A DNA stretch of 64,000 nucleotides from the NCBI GenBank assembly GCA_039000515.1, contig JBCFYV010000100.1, forward strand, positions 28,570,421-28,634,420, in the 5' to 3' direction. Made by a program: the position numbers and the translations under genes. Positions 60,110-64,000 of the stretch are shown piece after piece (the first letter of the stretch is position 1; every line of letters begins with the position of its first letter). The notes beneath the pieces are model-generated. The model searched no databases and was not told the DNA's origin. It saw only the letters and a list, made by a program, of their open reading frames with translations. This DNA is from Timema cristinae. Taxonomy: Eukaryota > Arthropoda > Insecta > Phasmatodea > Timematidae.

Positions 60110-60650
60110 TCCAAGTCAATTATATTGCAGTCCTGTACCCGATAGTAGAGCCAGACATGAATGAAGAGTAAAAGACACGAGTTGTGTGTTCTTATGTGTG
60201 GAGCAACTATCCATAAACGTCAAGGCGGGTTGTATTTGTTCCTTGAGGACAGATTGTTAATACGCTTGTCACCTGCTCAAGACGCAAGGAGAAGGCGTCG
60301 GAAAGAATGGTTGGTGGGAGGGAAGAACAATGATGAGGGGGGACGGGGTAAGAAGACACGGGGATAGATAGAAGGACAAGCATATTACAATGTAAGGGGT
60401 GACGGGAAAGGGGTAAGAGACAACGACAACCGACTTGCCTTACCACCTCTTTTCACTCCTTTTCAGCAAGAAGAATTGCTTTATTTATGAAGGCAGCCAG
60501 TAGAGGAGCGGTGTTTTGGCGCAAATTGCCTAACTTGTCAGGAGCAGGAGGAGAACTAAGAAGGACCGACGCCTTTGCGGTCGGGTTTCGGTAGGATGGG
60601 TCGCTACTCTCTTCAAGTCGTTGTCACGTGATGGGAGAAGTGTGGAAATT
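60110..60650. other. GC-richer island without a defendable gene
   Basis: Frames occur on both strands (68 codons plus at 60161; 79 codons minus at 60446-60207) but with low-complexity Arg/Gly/Lys or Pro/Ser content. It could hold an untranslated exon; nothing is decisive. Confidence 0.35.
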
Positions 60651-60939
60651 TATTTTTTGTTAGGGGTAGAGGGTGGTAAGAAATCGATTTTAAAGAAGCG
60701 ATGTACTTTGATCGACCAAAGAAGAAACCAGTTTTATATTTTATTTTAGCAATAGAAATTTGACGTAATTCAAATTAAAACAATGTATAACTATAGCATA
60801 ACTTGTACGTGGACGCAATTAAATATTCTCATGATGAGAAGCAACTCTACAACAGCTGAGAATATTTTATATAATAGACGTAAGCGTATATAATTTATCA
60901 GCACAAGAATTATTAGCTACTTACTTTAAGTGGTTAGGA

Positions 60940-61125
60940 AGAAGAAAGGTATTTTAGAGGAAGATCTCTTTTATTAGCATGGAGAGAGAATGAGAAAACA
61001 ACAATGATAATTCACAGGTGAGAAACCATTCTATTGAATCCTATTTAGATTCAAGCTTAGATCTAATCGTCAATGGTGGATGAAGGCATTGCGAGATTAA
61101 TGGCCACTCGGCCACCTTTGCGTGA
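60940..61125 (-). mobile_element. Degraded SINE family A
   Basis: TTTTAGAGGAAGATCTCTTT, GGAGAGAGAATGAGAAAACA and the head end GGCCACTCGGCCACCTTTGC are weakly matched. Confidence 0.5.
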
Positions 61126-61369
61126 ATGTGTGAGAGTTAGTTAAAATTTTGACTTTTTTTTTTATAGATATTTAAACAGGTAGTAAAATAGACGGATTGA
61201 TAAATATATATAAAAACTGAGAACTGGATGTATGGATGGATAGATATAGATAGCTAAGCAGATAGATACAGGCCTATAGAAACATAGATGATTACAACTT
61301 GAGGAGCAATGCATAAAGTACAAGGGGAGAGTTTTGAAGAATCAAATTTAAATAACTATGAATGATCAT

Positions 61370-61425
61370 TTTTAAACCGTGTCTTACTATTCGTTCAGTC
61401 TATACGCCTAGTATGAAATGATTGA
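61370..61425 (-). mobile_element. SINE 3'-end fragment
   Basis: Only CCGTGTCTTACTATTCGTTC and a TATACGCCTA remnant are left. Confidence 0.4.
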
Positions 61426-61560
61426 GAAAAATTGAAATGATAGTGTTGAGGAAATTGTTGAAATTACAGGCTAAATTAAAGATTATTCCAAATTAAAAAC
61501 TGCTAAATAAATAGGCAGGACTTTATAATAACTAAAAACTCCATAGTGTGGGCCCGTGAG

Positions 61561-61852
61561 CGAGCTATACTGACCGAGCGGCCGCCGCCATTAGATACTA
61601 TAGTGCCAACATTTTCAGATAAAGGTGGTCATGTGGTCAGCACAACGAGACTTCAAGGCGTTAATCTCAGTTTTCTAAGCACGAGCGGCTACTTATTTAT
61701 TCAAGTATATCCTCATATGTCCTCACGAGACTGAGTTAGACACCGATCCAGACCTACTACTTCACAGATAAATTTTTAAAGCGCTGGGGAACGAGCCTAG
61801 GACCTCTGTATTTGTAGCCAGGAGTTCTACCCCTAGACCACAGAGGTGGTCT
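61561..61852 (-). mobile_element. SINE family D, longest copy
   Basis: It starts CGAGCTATACTGACCGAGCG on the plus strand and ends with a tRNA-like head complement (CCCCTAGACCACAGAGGTGG; B box region GGAACGAGCCTAGGACC). A NotI-type GCGGCCGC motif occurs here and in the 32197 copy. Confidence 0.72.
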
Positions 61853-62059
61853 AATAAGGACTAATGTGAAGTATAAATAAAAATAGAGTGTGGTTTTGAA
61901 AGTAGATGGTCACGAAAGTTTAAGAATGGTAAATAAGTAACTCTTGATCTCAGTTCACCTCTTCCAGCGTCTCTTCAGGAACAAATCCTTTAAAGTTCAA
62001 AACATTGTCCTTAGGAATGTCTATAAAAACATTTCACTTGAAGGTGATCATAAGCAATA

Positions 62060-62400
62060 CTGAACTCGACTTTGCTTTTAGGTGATTATTGATCGCAATA
62101 ATATAGTGCACTTCCTCTACACTTACAGTCCACTGCGTCGTTCGTTCGTTGTCTATAACACTCATCTCCCCCTCCTTTCCAATGTACCCTCCCCCTCCTG
62201 CCTCCAGCGACCACTATCTTCCCTGTACGTTCTCATGAGTGTTTCGTTTGACGTCCGCTTGGCGCGCTTTTCACAGCCGAGCACAGTCGCACGTAAATTG
62301 AATCTAGTAGGCTACACGTTATTTGGCCGGTAATTTAGAGACTCTCGCGGAAATTTACAACGGCGGCTGTTTTGTTTGGGAGTGGGGAGGGGAAAGGTAA
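62060..62400. promoter_or_regulatory. CpG-rich candidate promoter
   Basis: About 20 CpG dinucleotides fall in a segment within very AT-rich DNA. It includes GACGTCCGCTTGGCGCGC, CTCTCGCGGAAATTTACAAC and CGGCGGCTG. GGCGCGC resembles an E2F site and AACGGCGGC a YY1-type site. A donor-like GGGAAAG/GTAATT follows at 62392-62402. No TATA box or first exon can be fixed. The call is an inference from composition. Confidence 0.3.
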
Positions 62401-62557
62401 TTCATTTATAAAACCGGCAAACAATTATTTCTTTGAAAGTTTAAGATAAATTAATTTGTGGTTGAAACACTGTTTTCCTATTGGTAGTTGTTTAGAGTTT
62501 TAACTAAACGAAATACAATTATTAATAATAGAGACACATACAAATATATGTAGGTAC

Positions 62558-62559
<2 letters not shown>

Positions 62560-62600
<41 letters not shown>
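62560..62600. repeat. (AT)n microsatellite
   Basis: An alternating AT run of about 41 bp. Confidence 0.95.
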
Positions 62601-62602
<2 letters not shown>

Positions 62603-62703
62603 TATTTTTAGATTGCAAAAGACACAGTAATTAAAAGAATATGATATTTTTATGAGGCTATAACTGTATTTAACACACATAATAGCTTAGCTATTTAATC
62701 CAA

Positions 62704-62707
<4 letters not shown>

Positions 62708-62754
<47 letters not shown>
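62708..62754. repeat. (TA)n microsatellite
   Basis: An alternating TA run of about 47 bp, close to the previous one. Confidence 0.95.
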
Positions 62755-62759
<5 letters not shown>

Positions 62760-64000
62760 TTGTATATAACATATTAAGTTGAATTATGCAACACCTTCCT
62801 TTAGTAAATATATTAAAGAAATATCAGTTACACAATATTGGCAAATGGCTAGTAAACTAAACTTTAAATTAGTATAAATTTAGTACATAGCTATAATTTT
62901 CCTTTACGAGATATAGCTAAAATATAGCCCATATTTTCTTTAATATAGATTTATTTTATTGTTATTTAAAAGCTAGTCTAGACATAAGAAAACCAAATTC
63001 TAACTGCCATGACCCGAAACGGTGATTCAAAATGTTACATTCATGTTGCACTTGGTCCTCATTGATGGGTAAGTTTGGTAGAAAGGGTTTCGAAATGACC
63101 TTACCCCTCCCCTCCCCTCCCCCCAAGCACTCTCGTCTCTCCTTCAAGCAAATATGGATGCATTATCTCCAGCTTTTTCCCCTCTGTCTTTAAGGTTAAC
63201 TCATTAGTTATCTTTGATTAAATGTACAAACTTGAAAAATAAGGTTTCGTTAGAAGAATTAAGATCTGGTACTCTAATATTTTGAACATAAATATTTTAA
63301 GACACTTTATCTTACAATTACGTATATTTGGTATTTTTTTTAACTAAACAAAATTTTATTAAGAGATTTTAAAATACGATGTTATCCAAACCAAAGAAAA
63401 ACAAATAAAACTCTTAATAAAAGTTTGTATGAAAGTGTAACATATATAACTTATATAATAATACATACAATATATCAACTTCACGTGTGTCTTTATTTTC
63501 ACTCTTGATACCTATGACCTATATACACACGGTCTATTCTGCACAGGTGTATACTTTTAAACGTCCATATAAAGAGGGAACACATATCTGTTGTAAATTA
63601 AAACGTTTTTTTTAAGACTGTTGGTCGCTTTATTTCGGAGATAAAATTTTACGAGCTATGAATACCTAGAACCCAAAACACAAATCGATTTTAACCCTTC
63701 CAAGCAAAACATAAACTACACTAAACGAAACAAGATAAACAAAAAAGAAGATTTTTTTTTAATTTACACATTTGTACAAATCAAAATTTTTTATCGGGTC
63801 ATACGTTAATTCAAAACAACCCCCATCCCTCCCTCCCTCTCTCTCACCACCCAAAAAATGTTACCGTACTTGGTAATTAATTCTGGTGGCGTTTCATTTA
63901 CGCTACTCTGTTGCTCTGATCTGCTATTAGCTCAGATTTAATAAAAGGGGGTTCGGAGAATTTATTTATTTTTAAGTTCGAAATGTTTATATTATTCAAT
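62755..64000. other. AT-rich end of the window
   Basis: CCCCTCCCCTCC-type tracts occur near 63105-63125 and a CCCTCCCTCTCTC run near 63828-63845. The segment 63003-63030 (GACCCGAAACGGTGATTC) echoes 42360-42378. No gene is supported. Confidence 0.45.

Overview
This window looks like repeat-dense, AT-rich nuclear DNA from a multicellular animal, probably an invertebrate with a large genome. No intact host protein-coding gene can be read with confidence. Most continuous open frames are short, lie inside repeats or are chance. The signals I can defend are mobile elements and tandem repeats. A few arthropod-flavoured details are present: a MADF/BESS-like transposon accessory protein, a Jockey-like LINE 3' end and TTAGG-like motifs. 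They do not fix the taxon.

The most abundant component is a set of tRNA-derived SINEs. Family A has a perfect A box (TGGCGTAGTTGG) and a B box (GGTTCGAATCT), with about 30 copies of very different ages. Family B has a tRNA-Glu-like head but nearly the same 3' end and (ATT)n tail as family A. Families C and D have other tRNA-like heads. Family E consists of two tRNA-like modules pointing away from each other. Several A and B copies keep perfect target-site duplications of 9 to 17 bp.

Layout. 0-8 kb: AT-rich DNA, a young SINE, a CG-rich hAT-like element, and a second hAT element that inserted into a SINE and carries about 50 copies of a 28-bp minisatellite. 8.4-9.9 kb: a PIF/Harbinger-like element with perfect 33-bp inverted termini and a decayed accessory gene. 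10-14 kb: a five-copy 69-bp repeat and a strand-ambiguous block of possible exons. 16.5-18 kb: a degenerate 26-bp array, then a probable LTR fragment with clustered heat-shock elements and a ladder of primer-binding-site-like motifs. 18-25 kb: SINEs, a GC-richer possible exon and an E-box-bearing 26-bp minisatellite. 25-30 kb: a diverged long repeat, a second primer-site ladder and a foldback element. 30-37 kb: SINEs and a Tigger-like MITE. 37-44 kb: a 69-bp minisatellite fused to a Jockey-like LINE 3' end, then two decayed opposite-strand LINE remnants, one of which has lost its YxDD box. 44-64 kb: more SINEs, a 67-bp tandem repeat, a second foldback copy, AT microsatellites, a 20-C run and a CpG-rich segment near 62.1-62.4 kb that could be a promoter.

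The genes do not form a pathway. The sequence records layered transposition: SINEs interrupted by DNA transposons, minisatellites grown inside elements, and LINE fragments inserted into older repeats. Elements are called from terminal structure, target duplications and recognisable protein motifs. Nothing was searched against a database.
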